Positions 1 to 8,615 of a stretch of DNA of 64,000 nucleotides are shown here, in pieces. The position numbers were made by a program, and so were the translations under genes. Source of the DNA: an uncultured Sulfitobacter sp. (GTDB lineage Bacteria > Pseudomonadota > Alphaproteobacteria > Rhodobacterales > Rhodobacteraceae); the NCBI GenBank assembly GCA_947492925.1, contig CANLOQ010000002.1, positions 1 to 64,000 on the forward strand, given 5' to 3'. Each line of letters begins with the position of its first letter. The first letter of the stretch is position 1. The notes under the pieces are model-generated. The model was not told the DNA's origin and did no database searches. It was given only the letters and a program-made list of their open reading frames with translations.

Positions 1-68
1 TGCCGCGCGTGCCGTCGGCCGAGAACATCCGCCTGAACAGCGACGGGCAAATCGAAGGCTTGTTCTGA
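1..68 (+). CDS. fhs: Formate--tetrahydrofolate ligase, C-terminal end only
   Basis: Only the last 21 codons and the TGA stop (66-68) are inside the window. The tail contains PRVPSAENIRL and ends IEGLF, which fits the conserved C-terminus of formate--THF ligase. This enzyme interconverts formate and 10-formyl-THF with ATP in the cytoplasm. It lies 83 nt upstream of folD on the same strand, the usual fhs-folD arrangement in roseobacters that oxidise methyl groups. The call rests on a short tail plus context, so it is probable rather than proven. Confidence 0.75.
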   Translation, partial: PRVPSAENIRLNSDGQIEGLF

Positions 69-151
69 GCAACATCGATGCGCAGCAATGCGCACCTGAC
101 GCAATCGGGTCTGGGGCGCGCGGTGCGTGCGCCGCTTTGGAGGGATGAAGA

Positions 152-1054
152 ATGACTGCAACGATAATCGACGGCAAGGCGTTTGCCGCCCGTGTGCGCG
201 GGCAGGTGGCCGATCATGTGACGCGCCTGAAGGAGGCGCACGGAATCACGCCCGGGCTGGCGGTGGTGCTGGTGGGCGAAGACCCCGCGTCACAGGTCTA
301 TGTGCGGTCCAAGGGCAAGATGACCGTCGAGGTTGGTATGAAATCGGTCGAGCGCCGGCTGGATGCGGATACCTCCGAGGCGGATCTGCTTAAGGTTATT
401 GACGATCTGAACAACGATCCGGACATTCACGGCATCCTGTGCCAGCTGCCTCTGCCCGGTCATCTGAACGAGGATCTGATCATCAACAGCATTGATCCGG
501 CCAAGGATGTGGACGGGTTCCACATCTCGAACGTGGGGTTGCTGGGCACGGGGCAGAAAAGCATGGTGCCCTGCACGCCGCTGGGCTGTCTGATGATGCT
601 GCGGGATCACCACGGGTCGATTTCCGGGATGGACGCCGTTGTCATTGGCCGGTCGAACATCGTGGGCAAGCCGATGGCGCAGCTGCTGTTGAACGACAGT
701 GCGACGGTCACGATCGCGCACAGCCGGACCAAGGATCTGGCCGATGTGGTGCGCCGCGCCGATATTGTGGTCGCTGCCGTCGGCCGCCCCGAAATGGTAC
801 CGGGCGACTGGATCAAGGAAGGGGCCACCGTGATCGACGTGGGCATCAACCGCCTGGACGCGCCGGAAAAGGGCGAGGGCAAGACCAAGCTGGTCGGCGA
901 TTGCCACTTCGAAAGCTGCGCCGAACGCGCAGGTGCCATCACGCCCGTGCCGGGCGGCGTCGGCCCCATGACCATCGCCTGCCTGCTGGCCAACACCGTC
1001 ACCGCATGCTGTAGGGCGAACGGGCTGGCAGAGCCGGAAGGGCTGACGGCGTGA
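152..1054 (+). CDS. folD: Bifunctional methylene-THF dehydrogenase / methenyl-THF cyclohydrolase
   Basis: A 300-residue cytoplasmic enzyme of normal FolD length. It oxidises 5,10-methylene-THF to methenyl-THF and hydrolyses that to 10-formyl-THF. The catalytic segment YVRSKGK places Tyr50, Lys54 and Lys56 exactly where E. coli FolD has them. The QLPLP loop, the KDVDGFH motif, the nucleotide-binding segment [12 protein letters not shown] and the [12 protein letters not shown] signature are all intact. The start is supported by a GGAGG 8 nt upstream. The gene overlaps the second folD-like gene by 4 nt (GTGA), so the two are translationally coupled. Here it probably oxidises one-carbon units released by methylamine demethylation. 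Confidence 0.95.
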   Translation: MTATIIDGKAFAARVRGQVADHVTRLKEAHGITPGLAVVLVGEDPASQVYVRSKGKMTVEVGMKSVERRLDADTSEADLLKVIDDLNNDPDIHGILCQLPLPGHLNEDLIINSIDPAKDVDGFHISNVGLLGTGQKSMVPCTPLGCLMMLRDHHGSISGMDAVVIGRSNIVGKPMAQLLLNDSATVTIAHSRTKDLADVVRRADIVVAAVGRPEMVPGDWIKEGATVIDVGINRLDAPEKGEGKTKLVGDCHFESCAERAGAITPVPGGVGPMTIACLLANTVTACCRANGLAEPEGLTA

Positions 1055-1935
1055 AAGACGGCCAAACCGATCCGCGATATCTGAAGGGCGGCCCGGTCAA
1101 GGAGCGCATCCTGAACGAGGTGAACGCCTATGTTCAGGCGGCGGGGCGCGTGGGCAAGCTTGTCTCTGTGTCCATTGGGGATGTGCCCGAGGTGGCGGTC
1201 TATGTCCGCAATCAGGCCCGCGCGGCGCAGAAGGCGGGGCTGCCTTTTGATCAGCAGCTTTGGAGCGGCGATATCACGCAGGAAGCGTGCAAGGCGCTTA
1301 TTCAGGAGATGAACGATGATCCGCAGGTTCTGGGTGTCATCCTGCAGCGGCCTGTCCCGGACCACCTGAACATCAGATCGCTTCAGTCTGCCATTCATCC
1401 GCTCAAGGACGTGGAAGGGATGAACCCGGCGTCCATCGGCAATATCGTTTACAATGATGTCGCGATGGCCCCCTGTACGGCGGCGGCGGCCGTGGAGTTG
1501 ATCCGGGAAACCGGGTTGGACATCAAGGGTCTTGAAGTGGTCATGGTTGGCCATTCAGAGATTGTTGGAAAGCCAGCGGCGATGATGCTGATGGCAGAGG
1601 GCGCGACGGTGACGGTCTGTCATCATATGACGCGGTCGGTGGCGATGCATTCGCGGCGTGCGGATGTGGTGATTGTCGCGGTGGGCAAGGCGCATCTTAT
1701 CGGGCCGGACATGATCAAACCGGGGGCCGTTGTGATTGATATCGGCATCAATCAGGTGCAGTCAGAAGACGGATCGACCAAGTTGGTTGGCGATGTGGAT
1801 ACCGACGGGGTCAAGGAACTGGCGGGCTGGATCACCCCGGTGCCCGGTGGTGTCGGACCTGTGACCGTGGCGATACTGATGCGCAATGCCATTCGCGCCC
1901 ACGCGCGCCAGAAGGATGCCGGCTGGATGGCCTGA
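1051..1935 (+). CDS. FolD paralogue lacking the catalytic lysine; predicted methylene-THF dehydrogenase only
   Basis: A 294-residue FolD-family protein, GTG start, overlapping folD by 4 nt. The Rossmann segment [13 protein letters not shown] and the [12 protein letters not shown] signature are conserved. In the active-site segment YVRNQAR, Tyr51 is kept but the two lysines are replaced by Gln55 and Arg57. The KDVDG motif has become KDVEG and QLPLP has become QRPVP. In human and E. coli FolD the first lysine is needed for cyclohydrolase activity, and substituting it with Gln is reported to leave dehydrogenase activity. The inference is a dehydrogenase without cyclohydrolase, working beside the complete FolD. 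A different pterin substrate is the alternative. Confidence 0.8.
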   Translation: MKDGQTDPRYLKGGPVKERILNEVNAYVQAAGRVGKLVSVSIGDVPEVAVYVRNQARAAQKAGLPFDQQLWSGDITQEACKALIQEMNDDPQVLGVILQRPVPDHLNIRSLQSAIHPLKDVEGMNPASIGNIVYNDVAMAPCTAAAAVELIRETGLDIKGLEVVMVGHSEIVGKPAAMMLMAEGATVTVCHHMTRSVAMHSRRADVVIVAVGKAHLIGPDMIKPGAVVIDIGINQVQSEDGSTKLVGDVDTDGVKELAGWITPVPGGVGPVTVAILMRNAIRAHARQKDAGWMA

Positions 1936-1995
1936 GGCCGGACGGTTGTTTGCTGCTGCACATGCTGTGGTGGCTGTGGCCCGCGGCAACTCTGG

Positions 1996-2841
1996 CTAAA
2001 GTGCGAGGTAGCCGACGCCCGCAAAGGCAACCGCGCACCCGGCCCATTGCGGCAGGGTCATGCGTTCCCGGAGAAACACCCACGCCAGTACAATTGTCAG
2101 CATTCCAAAGAGCGACGAGGCAACGGCGGCATATTTGGCGTCCGGCAGGGCCCCGGCGGACAGCACAGCCATCAACGCGATGCCATCCGCGATGCCCATT
2201 GCCACAAGCCACGGCAGCGCCTGTTTCCCGGGCCAGAACGGTTGCTTGCCAACAAATACGATCCCCACCACCAACGCCAGTGCGACGACGCGGGTGACAA
2301 GGGTGCTTGGCATGTCGTGGCTGAGCGCGGCGGCGCTTTGGCCGAATGCAAATGTGCCCGCGAATCCGAGTGCTGCGAGCAGTGCAAAACCGATTGTCGG
2401 GCCAAGCGGCGGCACCTGTTCATCGCTGGTGTCCGACAGTGCGGCCACGACCGACACCCCGGCGACAATCGCAAGCACGGCGAGCCATTGCCACGTGGAG
2501 ACGTAAACGCCTTGCGACGCTGCCAGTCCCACCGACAAGATCGGGTAGCTTGCGATCAGGGGGGCGACCAACCTGACCGGGCCGCGCTGGAATGCGTAGT
2601 AGAGGCCGAATGTAGCAATCACGAAGAATATGCCGGATACGACGGACAGAATGACCGCCCGTGGCGGCATTGCCTCCCACGTGCCGGTGGCAAGTGTCAG
2701 GGACGTGTGAAACAGCAGACCGGTCAGGATAACGGTAAAGATGCAGGCGCTTATGGCTGTCTTCTGGCTGAGAAATCGCACGCAGATGTCGTGAAACCCC
2801 CAGCACAGCGCGGCGATCAGGCCAAGGGTGAGGGCGCTCAT
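1996..2841 (-). CDS. EamA/DMT-family transporter
   Basis: A 281-residue inner-membrane protein with about ten hydrophobic segments in two similar halves, typical of EamA (drug/metabolite transporter) proteins. The start chosen is the ATG at 2841 (MSALTLGLIAALCWG), which gives the normal family length; the frame stays open much further upstream but only as antisense to tdm. It overlaps the 3' end of the upstream 54-codon gene by 4 nt, so the two form a small operon reading away from tdm. The substrate cannot be told from sequence; a metabolite or amine exporter is possible given the neighbourhood. Confidence 0.85.
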   Translation of the reverse strand: MSALTLGLIAALCWGFHDICVRFLSQKTAISACIFTVILTGLLFHTSLTLATGTWEAMPPRAVILSVVSGIFFVIATFGLYYAFQRGPVRLVAPLIASYPILSVGLAASQGVYVSTWQWLAVLAIVAGVSVVAALSDTSDEQVPPLGPTIGFALLAALGFAGTFAFGQSAAALSHDMPSTLVTRVVALALVVGIVFVGKQPFWPGKQALPWLVAMGIADGIALMAVLSAGALPDAKYAAVASSLFGMLTIVLAWVFLRERMTLPQWAGCAVAFAGVGYLAL

Positions 2842-3002
2842 TCTTCTGGCCGGAAGAAGGGGATCATGAAGACGAGGCAGGCCAGCAGGAAGAAAACAGA
2901 CCCGACCATGCCCCAGAAGTTGCCGATGGAGGCGATGCAGAAACCGATTGCGGAGAGGACAAACAGGATCCAACCGATAAAATTGAGCTGATGATTGGTC
3001 AT
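2838..3002 (-). CDS. Small two-helix membrane protein
   Basis: A 54-codon gene beginning MTNHQLNFIGW and ending RPEE, with two hydrophobic stretches (about residues 9-28 and 30-49) around a short GN turn. Its stop overlaps the ATG of the EamA transporter gene (ATGA), which is good evidence that it is translated and coupled to it. It diverges from tdm with a 94-bp gap. No family is recognised. It may be a transporter accessory peptide or an orphan membrane protein. Confidence 0.6.
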   Translation of the reverse strand: MTNHQLNFIGWILFVLSAIGFCIASIGNFWGMVGSVFFLLACLVFMIPFFRPEE

Positions 3003-3096
3003 GATGTCCGAATTTGTTTGCCGTGGTGGTACAGGTCTGTATTCTTATGGTTAAACATTTATTCCGTTCATGCAACATACCTGAGGGAAGAACAAC

Positions 3097-5466
3097 GTGC
3101 TTGACGATTATCCCAGCGTACGACCTGGGCCGCCAAAGGCCAGTTCGATCATCAAACCACGGGTCTTTTCCCTGCCGCCGGGGACCGAGCGGTATGTTGT
3201 GGAAGGGCGGGGTGCCATTTTGCTCCCGGTGGAGACGGGCGATCAGCTTACGGTGATCAACGATGAAGGGGGGCAGCGGTGCGAGATTATTGCTGTCGAT
3301 GCGCAGGGCAAAAGCGATGCGGGCATCATCGGGGCCACAGCGACCGGAAATGCCGGTGGGCTGGAGGGGTTGCTGAATTCTGATGACCGATCTTTGCGCG
3401 GGCTGCGCATGGGGATGGAGGCGCGCGGCATCAATCTTGGCGAAGCGCGGGCGGTGCATCTGTTTGAGGCGACGACGCCCGCCAAGACCGAAGCTGCGTT
3501 TGCGGTCACGCGGTCGGGGACGGTGATTATTGCCGCGCCGGGGGCGGTGATGGATTTTGAAGCGCAGGATACGGCCACCCCGCTGACCGTGATGGTCAAG
3601 CGCGCCACGCTGAAGACACATACGCGTTTTGCGCTGCCCGACCCGCTGGCGGACCCGTTGACAGACATCCGTGTACACAGCCAGACGGCTGAATCCTATT
3701 TCGTCAAAGCCGGAGATTACATCCAGATCATGGATGTGGACGGGCGGCAGTGTACGGATTTCGAGTGCTTTTCGGCGCGCAAGCTGGACAAGGGGATCGA
3801 GCACGCGCTGGATGTCACGACCACGCGCACCCTGATGGGGCATGCCTATCCGATGCCCGGTCTGCATGCGAAATACTATGATCAGGAAATGGTGCCGCTG
3901 GTTGAAGTGGTGCAGGACACCTGCGGGCGGCATGACGCCTTTGCGATGGCGTGCAGCGCCAAATACTATGATGACATCGGGTATCCGGGACATGTGAATT
4001 GTTCGGACAACTTCAACACGGCGCTGGCGGAATACAATGTGACGGGCCGCCCGGGCTGGATGGCGATCAACTTCTTTTTCAACACTTTTCTGGATGATCA
4101 CGGCGTCATGTACGCAGATGAGCCGTGGAGCAGACCGGGCGATTATGTCCTGCTGCGGGCGTTGACGGACATTGTCTGTGTCTCAAGCGCCTGTCCCGAT
4201 GATACGACCGCAGCCAACGGCTGGAACCCGACCGATATCCATATTCGCACCTACAGCGGCAAGGAGACCTTTCAACGGGCCGTTGCCATACGCGCGACAC
4301 CAGATTCAGAGGCTAAGATGACCAAGCAGACAGGCTTTCACGAGAGCTTTGCCAAACACACACGCAATTTCGTTGAATATCAGGGGTATTGGCTGGCCAA
4401 TTGCTTTGCCGCTGCGGGACCGATTGCGGAATACCACGCCTGCCGCGAGAAGTCGGTGATCCTTGATCTGTCCGCGTTGCGCAAGTTCGAGATTACCGGC
4501 CCGGATGCAGAAGCGCTGTGCCAGTATGCCTTTACCCGCAACATGAAGACCCTGCCGATTGGCGGCGTGGTCTATACCGCCATGTGCTATGAGCACGGGG
4601 GCATGATTGATGACGGCACGGTGTTCCGTCTGGGCAAGGATAATTTCCGCTGGATCGGTGGGTCCGATTACGGGGGCGAATGGCTGCGCGAGCTGGCGGA
4701 AAAGAACGGGCTGAAGGTGCTTGTGCGCGCGTCGACCGATCAGATGCACAATGTGGCCGTGCAAGGCCCCGAGAGCCGCGACCTGCTGCGCAAGATCGTC
4801 TGGACCGCGCCGCATAATCCCGAGTTTGACCAGCTGGACTGGTTCCGCTTTACGCCCGCGCGGCTGCACAACGAAGCGGGCACGCCCTTTGTCCTGAGCC
4901 GCACCGGTTATACGGGCGAGTTGGGGTATGAGGTGTTTTGCCATCCCAAGGATTGCGCAGAGATTTTTGATGCGATCTGGGAGGCTGGTCAGGACCACGG
5001 TTTGACGCCGATGGGGCTGGAAGCGCTGGATATGCTGCGGATTGAAGCGGGGCTGATTTTTGCGGGATACGACTTTTCCGACCAGACTGACCCGTTTGAG
5101 GCGGGCATCGGGTTTACCTGCCCGCTGAAATCCAAGACGGATGATTTTGTGGGCCGGGACGCGCTGATCCGGCGCAAGGAGCATCCGATGCGCAAGCTGG
5201 TGGGGCTGGAGATCGACAGCAATGTCGATGTGGCCCACGGTGACTGCATCCATATCGGGCGCGCGCAGATCGGGGAGGTTACGTCTTCAATGCGGTCGCC
5301 GCTGTTGAAAAAGAACATCGCGATGGCGCGGATTGACGTGGCACATGCGGACGTGGGCACCGAAGTGGAGATTGGCAAGCTGGACGGTCACCAGATGCGC
5401 CTGCCTGCCAAGGTTGCCGAGACGCTGGCCGCCTATGATCCGAAGAAAGAGCGCCCCCGTTCATGA
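3097..5466 (+). CDS. tdm: Trimethylamine N-oxide demethylase (aldolase)
   Basis: A 789-residue fusion. Residues about 1-410 are DUF1989-like and cysteine-rich (Cys219, 224, 276, 286, 302, 361 and 366, including CVSSACPDD); residues about 420-785 are a GcvT/aminomethyltransferase folate-binding domain with RTGYTGELGYEVF. This architecture is that of Tdm, a metal-dependent enzyme splitting TMAO into dimethylamine and formaldehyde, with the formaldehyde passed to THF in the second domain. The start is GTG at 3097 with GAGGGAAG upstream. Its stop overlaps the next gene by 4 nt. tmm, tmoXWV and dmmDABC in the same window strongly support this over a generic aminomethyltransferase. Confidence 0.9.
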   Translation: MLDDYPSVRPGPPKASSIIKPRVFSLPPGTERYVVEGRGAILLPVETGDQLTVINDEGGQRCEIIAVDAQGKSDAGIIGATATGNAGGLEGLLNSDDRSLRGLRMGMEARGINLGEARAVHLFEATTPAKTEAAFAVTRSGTVIIAAPGAVMDFEAQDTATPLTVMVKRATLKTHTRFALPDPLADPLTDIRVHSQTAESYFVKAGDYIQIMDVDGRQCTDFECFSARKLDKGIEHALDVTTTRTLMGHAYPMPGLHAKYYDQEMVPLVEVVQDTCGRHDAFAMACSAKYYDDIGYPGHVNCSDNFNTALAEYNVTGRPGWMAINFFFNTFLDDHGVMYADEPWSRPGDYVLLRALTDIVCVSSACPDDTTAANGWNPTDIHIRTYSGKETFQRAVAIRATPDSEAKMTKQTGFHESFAKHTRNFVEYQGYWLANCFAAAGPIAEYHACREKSVILDLSALRKFEITGPDAEALCQYAFTRNMKTLPIGGVVYTAMCYEHGGMIDDGTVFRLGKDNFRWIGGSDYGGEWLRELAEKNGLKVLVRASTDQMHNVAVQGPESRDLLRKIVWTAPHNPEFDQLDWFRFTPARLHNEAGTPFVLSRTGYTGELGYEVFCHPKDCAEIFDAIWEAGQDHGLTPMGLEALDMLRIEAGLIFAGYDFSDQTDPFEAGIGFTCPLKSKTDDFVGRDALIRRKEHPMRKLVGLEIDSNVDVAHGDCIHIGRAQIGEVTSSMRSPLLKKNIAMARIDVAHADVGTEVEIGKLDGHQMRLPAKVAETLAAYDPKKERPRS

Positions 5467-5828
5467 TCCGTTTTGCGCTGACGTTTGCGGTACTTGCCGG
5501 GGCTGCCGAGGCGCAGTCGGTCAAGTTGCAGGGCAACGAGATCGGGGCCCTGCTGAGCGGGAATACGGCGGTAGGTCTGTGGGAGGGGAAACCCTACCGG
5601 CAGTATTTCGACCCGGATGGCACAACGATTTTCGCGCAGCCTGACACACGATCGGCGCGGGGCGAATGGCGGATCGTGGAGACCGAATACCAGAGCCGCT
5701 GGCCGGGGGATGCCGGTTGGGAAGGGTGGTTTGTTATGGAATATGCCGGGGATTGGTTCTGGGTCAGCAAAACAACACCGCCGACGCCCTTTCGCATGCT
5801 TGAGGGCGCGCAACTGGTTCCCGAATGA
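5463..5828 (+). CDS. Small exported protein of unknown function
   Basis: A 121-residue protein with a Sec-type signal peptide (MIRFALTFAVLAGAAEA, likely cleaved before QS). The mature part is rich in Trp, Gly and Tyr (GLWEGKPYRQYFDPDG, WEGWFVMEYAGDWFW) and looks like a small beta-rich periplasmic domain. It starts inside the tdm stop (ATGA) and its own end overlaps the truncated haemoglobin gene by 4 nt, so it belongs to the tdm operon. I do not recognise a family. A periplasmic role linked to TMAO use is only guilt by association. Confidence 0.7.
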   Translation: MIRFALTFAVLAGAAEAQSVKLQGNEIGALLSGNTAVGLWEGKPYRQYFDPDGTTIFAQPDTRSARGEWRIVETEYQSRWPGDAGWEGWFVMEYAGDWFWVSKTTPPTPFRMLEGAQLVPE

Positions 5829-6247
5829 CGATGATCGACGATATCGACGATATCGGCGGTGAGGCGCGTTTGCGCGCCCTTGTCGAGACGTTCTACGATC
5901 TGGTCGAAACCCTGCCCGAAGGGTCAAACCTGCGCCGTCTGCACGCCCGTGGACATGGGGTGGCCCATGCAAGGGAAGAGCAGTTCAATTTCCTGAGCGG
6001 TTTCATGGGCGGGCGGGCCTATTACAAGGAAAAGCACGGGCATATGGACGTGAAGCTGATGCATGCCCATGTGCCGATCCGTTTGGAAGATGCCCAAAAC
6101 TGGCTGATCTGCATGCGCCGTGCGCTGGCGGATGAGGGGCACACGGGCCCGCATGTGGACAAGTTGAACGCGGCCTTCGCGCGGGTGGCCGAAATTCTGA
6201 TCAACGATGTGCCCGACTGGGAAGACGATCTGGACCGTGCGACATGA
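5825..6247 (+). CDS. Group II truncated haemoglobin-like protein
   Basis: A 140-residue globin of the truncated group II type. The probable proximal haem ligand is His82 in HAHVPIRL, and the group II hallmark Trp (G8) is Trp93 in NWLICMRRAL. An aromatic B10-like FYDLVET lies near residue 24. Such proteins bind O2, NO or peroxide in the cytoplasm. The gene overlaps both neighbours by 4 nt, placing it between two exported orphan proteins in the tdm operon. Since Tmm and DmmABC need O2 and Tdm is metal-dependent, a protective or oxygen-handling role is plausible but inferred. Confidence 0.85.
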   Translation: MTMIDDIDDIGGEARLRALVETFYDLVETLPEGSNLRRLHARGHGVAHAREEQFNFLSGFMGGRAYYKEKHGHMDVKLMHAHVPIRLEDAQNWLICMRRALADEGHTGPHVDKLNAAFARVAEILINDVPDWEDDLDRAT

Positions 6248-6675
6248 GGGTGAGGGCCATTTGTTTTGCGGCCCTGTTGGTGGGGACCGTACCTGCGCAG
6301 GCTGACACGCTGTGCGCGGAGATTGCGGCATTGAACGTGCAAAGCCGCGACGTTCAGATGACACTGCCCGGCACGCAGGACACTGTGGCGTGCACGCGGT
6401 CGCTGATGTTGGCCGGTGGGGTGCAGATGCATTGTGGCTGGGCGTTTGCCTATCGTGCGCCCCGTGCCCGCGACGCGTTTGATCGGCTGATGCGCAGCGT
6501 GGCGGCCTGTCTGGGGGAAGGGGCCGCCGTGACGACCGATCTGGATGTGAACCACCCTGATTATTATGACCTCCAGACATTTCAGTCAGGAGGTCAGGAG
6601 ATTGGCGTATCGCTCAAGGATAAGGCAGCGCTGTCGGAGACTTATGTGTTTCTGAGGATCGCGCTGCCCCAATGA
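6244..6675 (+). CDS. Exported protein of unknown function, last gene of the tdm operon
   Basis: A 143-residue protein with a signal peptide (MRVRAICFAALLVGTVPAQA, cleaved before DT). The mature part has four cysteines (near CAEIAAL, ACTRSL, HCGWAF and AACLGEG) that could form two disulfides in the periplasm. It overlaps the truncated haemoglobin stop by 4 nt (ATGA) and is convergent with tmm, whose stop is 7 nt away. No family is recognised. Confidence 0.65.
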   Translation: MRVRAICFAALLVGTVPAQADTLCAEIAALNVQSRDVQMTLPGTQDTVACTRSLMLAGGVQMHCGWAFAYRAPRARDAFDRLMRSVAACLGEGAAVTTDLDVNHPDYYDLQTFQSGGQEIGVSLKDKAALSETYVFLRIALPQ

Positions 6676-6682
6676 GCCTGCG

Positions 6683-8017
6683 TCAGTTCTGCAGGTAGAC
6701 CTCAAGACTGTCATCCAGAGCGTCTTTCCACGGGGTGTGGTGCATCGGTGCCATTGTGCCGGTGATGACGGATTTATAGGCGTTGTTGCGGAACGTCATG
6801 ATGTCCGCCTTTTTGTGGCCCTTCCACGCCTTGAACGCCTGACATGCGCCTTCGACATCGAAGCTGGGATAATCTGTCTCGTCGATCAGTTCTTTGGTGT
6901 AGTCGCCCTGATACCAGATGCAGTCATAGTCATCTTCCAGCGCCGCCTCTGCCGCCTTGCGCGCATCGACATCCGCGACCATCGCGGCGTGATCGGGCAG
7001 GGTGATCCGGTCCATGATGACGTCACGCACCCACCATGCCTGTGCGTCAAACATGTTGAAGGTGAACCATTGGTCCTGCATGCCCAGATAGAAAAGGTCT
7101 GGTTCGTGAACAAAGGTGGTGCCTTTGTAAAGATCATTCGAGGCCAGAACATTCGGTGTCTTGAGGCGCAGTTCATCGGGCAGGAAGGGGAAGTGGTGTT
7201 TGTAGCCGGTGCACAGGATCACCGCGTCAATATCGGTGGTGGTCCCGTCCTTGAAGTGGGCTGTTTTGCCTTCAACCTTGGTCAGAAGCGGCACTTCTTT
7301 CCAGTTGTCCGGCCATTTGTAGCCCATCGGTGCGGTGCGGTGGCTGACCGTAATGCTTTTGGCACCGTATTTCCAAAGCTGTGAGCCGATGTCTTCGGCG
7401 GAGTAGGACGTGCCGACGATCAGCACGTCCTTGCCCGCAAATTCCATAGCATCGCGGAAGTCATGCGCGTGCAGGACACGGCCCTTGAATGTGTCAAAGC
7501 CATCAAAGTGCGGCACGTTCGGTGTGCTGAAGTGGCCGGTTGCCACGACGACCTGATCAAAATGTTCAGTATATGTGCGGTCATTGGGCAGGTCGCAGAC
7601 GGTGACGTCAAAGCCGGTGTCGGTCTTTTCGACCCATCTGACGGCGGTTTCAAAGCGAATCCAGTCGCGCACGCCTGCCTTTTCCACCCGGCCCTGAATG
7701 TAGTCAAACAGCACGGCGCGGGGTGGGTAGGAGGCGATTTGCTTGCCGAAATGCTCTTCGAAGCTGTAGTCCGCAAATTCGAGCCCTTCCTTGGGGCCGT
7801 TTGACCACAGGTAGCGGTACATGGAGCCGTGCACAGGTTCGCCGTATTGGTCCAGACCGGTGCGCCATGTGTAGTTCCACAACCCGCCCCAGTTGGCTTG
7901 TTTTTCAAAGCAGACGACCTCGGGGATTTCTGCGCCCTTGGCCTGGGCGGATTGGAATGCGCGCAGTTGTGCCAGACCCGATGGTCCGGCCCCCAAAACA
8001 GCAATTCTTTTTGTCAT
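6683..8017 (-). CDS. tmm: Trimethylamine monooxygenase
   Basis: A 444-residue flavin-containing monooxygenase that oxidises TMA to TMAO with NADPH and O2. The FAD motif GAGPSG is at residues 9-14, the FMO signature [11 protein letters not shown] near 177-187, and the NADPH motif [14 protein letters not shown] near 197-210. The C-terminal half ([16 protein letters not shown]) is Trp-rich as in bacterial Tmm. The start is ATG 8017 (MTKRIAVLG), preceded by AAAGG; the upstream in-frame ATG would add 13 residues before the Rossmann strand. It is convergent with the tdm operon and transcribed alone from a promoter region shared with the gene at 8172. Confidence 0.93.
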   Translation of the reverse strand: MTKRIAVLGAGPSGLAQLRAFQSAQAKGAEIPEVVCFEKQANWGGLWNYTWRTGLDQYGEPVHGSMYRYLWSNGPKEGLEFADYSFEEHFGKQIASYPPRAVLFDYIQGRVEKAGVRDWIRFETAVRWVEKTDTGFDVTVCDLPNDRTYTEHFDQVVVATGHFSTPNVPHFDGFDTFKGRVLHAHDFRDAMEFAGKDVLIVGTSYSAEDIGSQLWKYGAKSITVSHRTAPMGYKWPDNWKEVPLLTKVEGKTAHFKDGTTTDIDAVILCTGYKHHFPFLPDELRLKTPNVLASNDLYKGTTFVHEPDLFYLGMQDQWFTFNMFDAQAWWVRDVIMDRITLPDHAAMVADVDARKAAEAALEDDYDCIWYQGDYTKELIDETDYPSFDVEGACQAFKAWKGHKKADIMTFRNNAYKSVITGTMAPMHHTPWKDALDDSLEVYLQN

Positions 8018-8060
8018 TGTGCAGCCTTTCTGGACAGATTTCATGAATAATTGCATAGGA

Positions 8061-8079
8061 ATTGACCCTCTAAGTCAAT
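8061..8079. promoter_or_regulatory. Inverted repeat between tmm and the divergent membrane gene
   Basis: ATTGAC at 8061-8066 and GTCAAT at 8074-8079 form a perfect 6-bp inverted repeat with a 7-nt A/T-rich spacer, 44 bp upstream of the tmm ATG. Position and symmetry fit an operator for a dimeric regulator. No regulator can be named. Confidence 0.4.
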
Positions 8080-8171
8080 ATTTATTCTTTTCAGGAAAGT
8101 CACATTCTGTGCAGTATGACAGCGGGTGCCGCGTTTCCCGGCACCTGTCGAACGACATTGAGGGTGAGCGA

Positions 8172-8570
8172 ATGGGCGATAGAAAACCACATTTCAGTTT
8201 CTGGCTTATCGCGGGTGCGGGCCTGTTGTGGAACCTGATGGGGTGTCTGACCTATATTGCGCAGTCCAGCCCGGACACGGTTGCGCAAATGTCGGCCGTT
8301 CAGCAGGCGATCATCGCCGGGCGTCCTGCATGGGCGACTGCGGGGATCGCGGCGGGTGTTTTTGGTGGGGCTGTGGGGTGCATCCTGCTTTTGCTGCGCA
8401 GGAGCGTGGCGCTGCCTGTGTTCATCCTGTCGGCGGCGGGGATGATTGTGGCGTCGGTTTTCACGCTGCAGGTTGTGGGGGTCACACCGCCGATGGTGCT
8501 TGCGTTGCTGATTGCGGTGGCGTTGGTCTGGTATGCGTCCATCACGCGCCGTTTCGGGTGGCTGCGATAA
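8172..8570 (+). CDS. Four-helix membrane protein of unknown function
   Basis: A 132-residue integral membrane protein with four hydrophobic segments (about residues 9-27, 52-72, 78-98 and 104-121) and a basic C-terminus (RRFGWLR). The start ATG 8172 follows a GAGGGTGAGCG ribosome site; the frame is open upstream but no start there is as good. It is divergent from tmm and convergent with gmaS. No family is recognised with confidence. A membrane partner in amine uptake or signalling is only a contextual guess. Confidence 0.65.
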   Translation: MGDRKPHFSFWLIAGAGLLWNLMGCLTYIAQSSPDTVAQMSAVQQAIIAGRPAWATAGIAAGVFGGAVGCILLLLRRSVALPVFILSAAGMIVASVFTLQVVGVTPPMVLALLIAVALVWYASITRRFGWLR

Positions 8571-8580
8571 AACGATGCGG

Positions 8581-8608
8581 CGGCGCGGTGGGCAGGACCA
8601 CCACGCCG
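8581..8608. terminator. Hairpin between convergent genes
   Basis: CGGCGCGGTGG (8581-8591) pairs with CCACCACGCCG (8598-8608) with one mismatch around a 6-nt loop. It lies in the 45-bp gap between the convergent membrane gene and gmaS. On the minus strand a GTTTT run follows a few bases downstream, so it may end the mgs-gmaS transcript. Confidence 0.5.
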
Positions 8609-8615
8609 TTCTGGA

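Noticed and set aside
607-1554. A 315-codon minus-strand frame opposite the two folD genes
   Set aside because: Antisense shadow of two clearly real genes; composition is His/Arg-rich with no motif.
1996-4101. A 701-codon open frame on the minus strand running from the EamA gene back through the start of tdm
   Set aside because: Only the first 846 bp encode a recognisable protein; the rest is antisense to tdm with an Arg/His/Pro-rich shadow composition. The 54-codon gene and its ATGA overlap fix the EamA start at 2841.
4306-5253. A 315-codon minus-strand frame opposite the tdm GcvT domain
   Set aside because: Antisense shadow; no ribosome site or recognisable domain.
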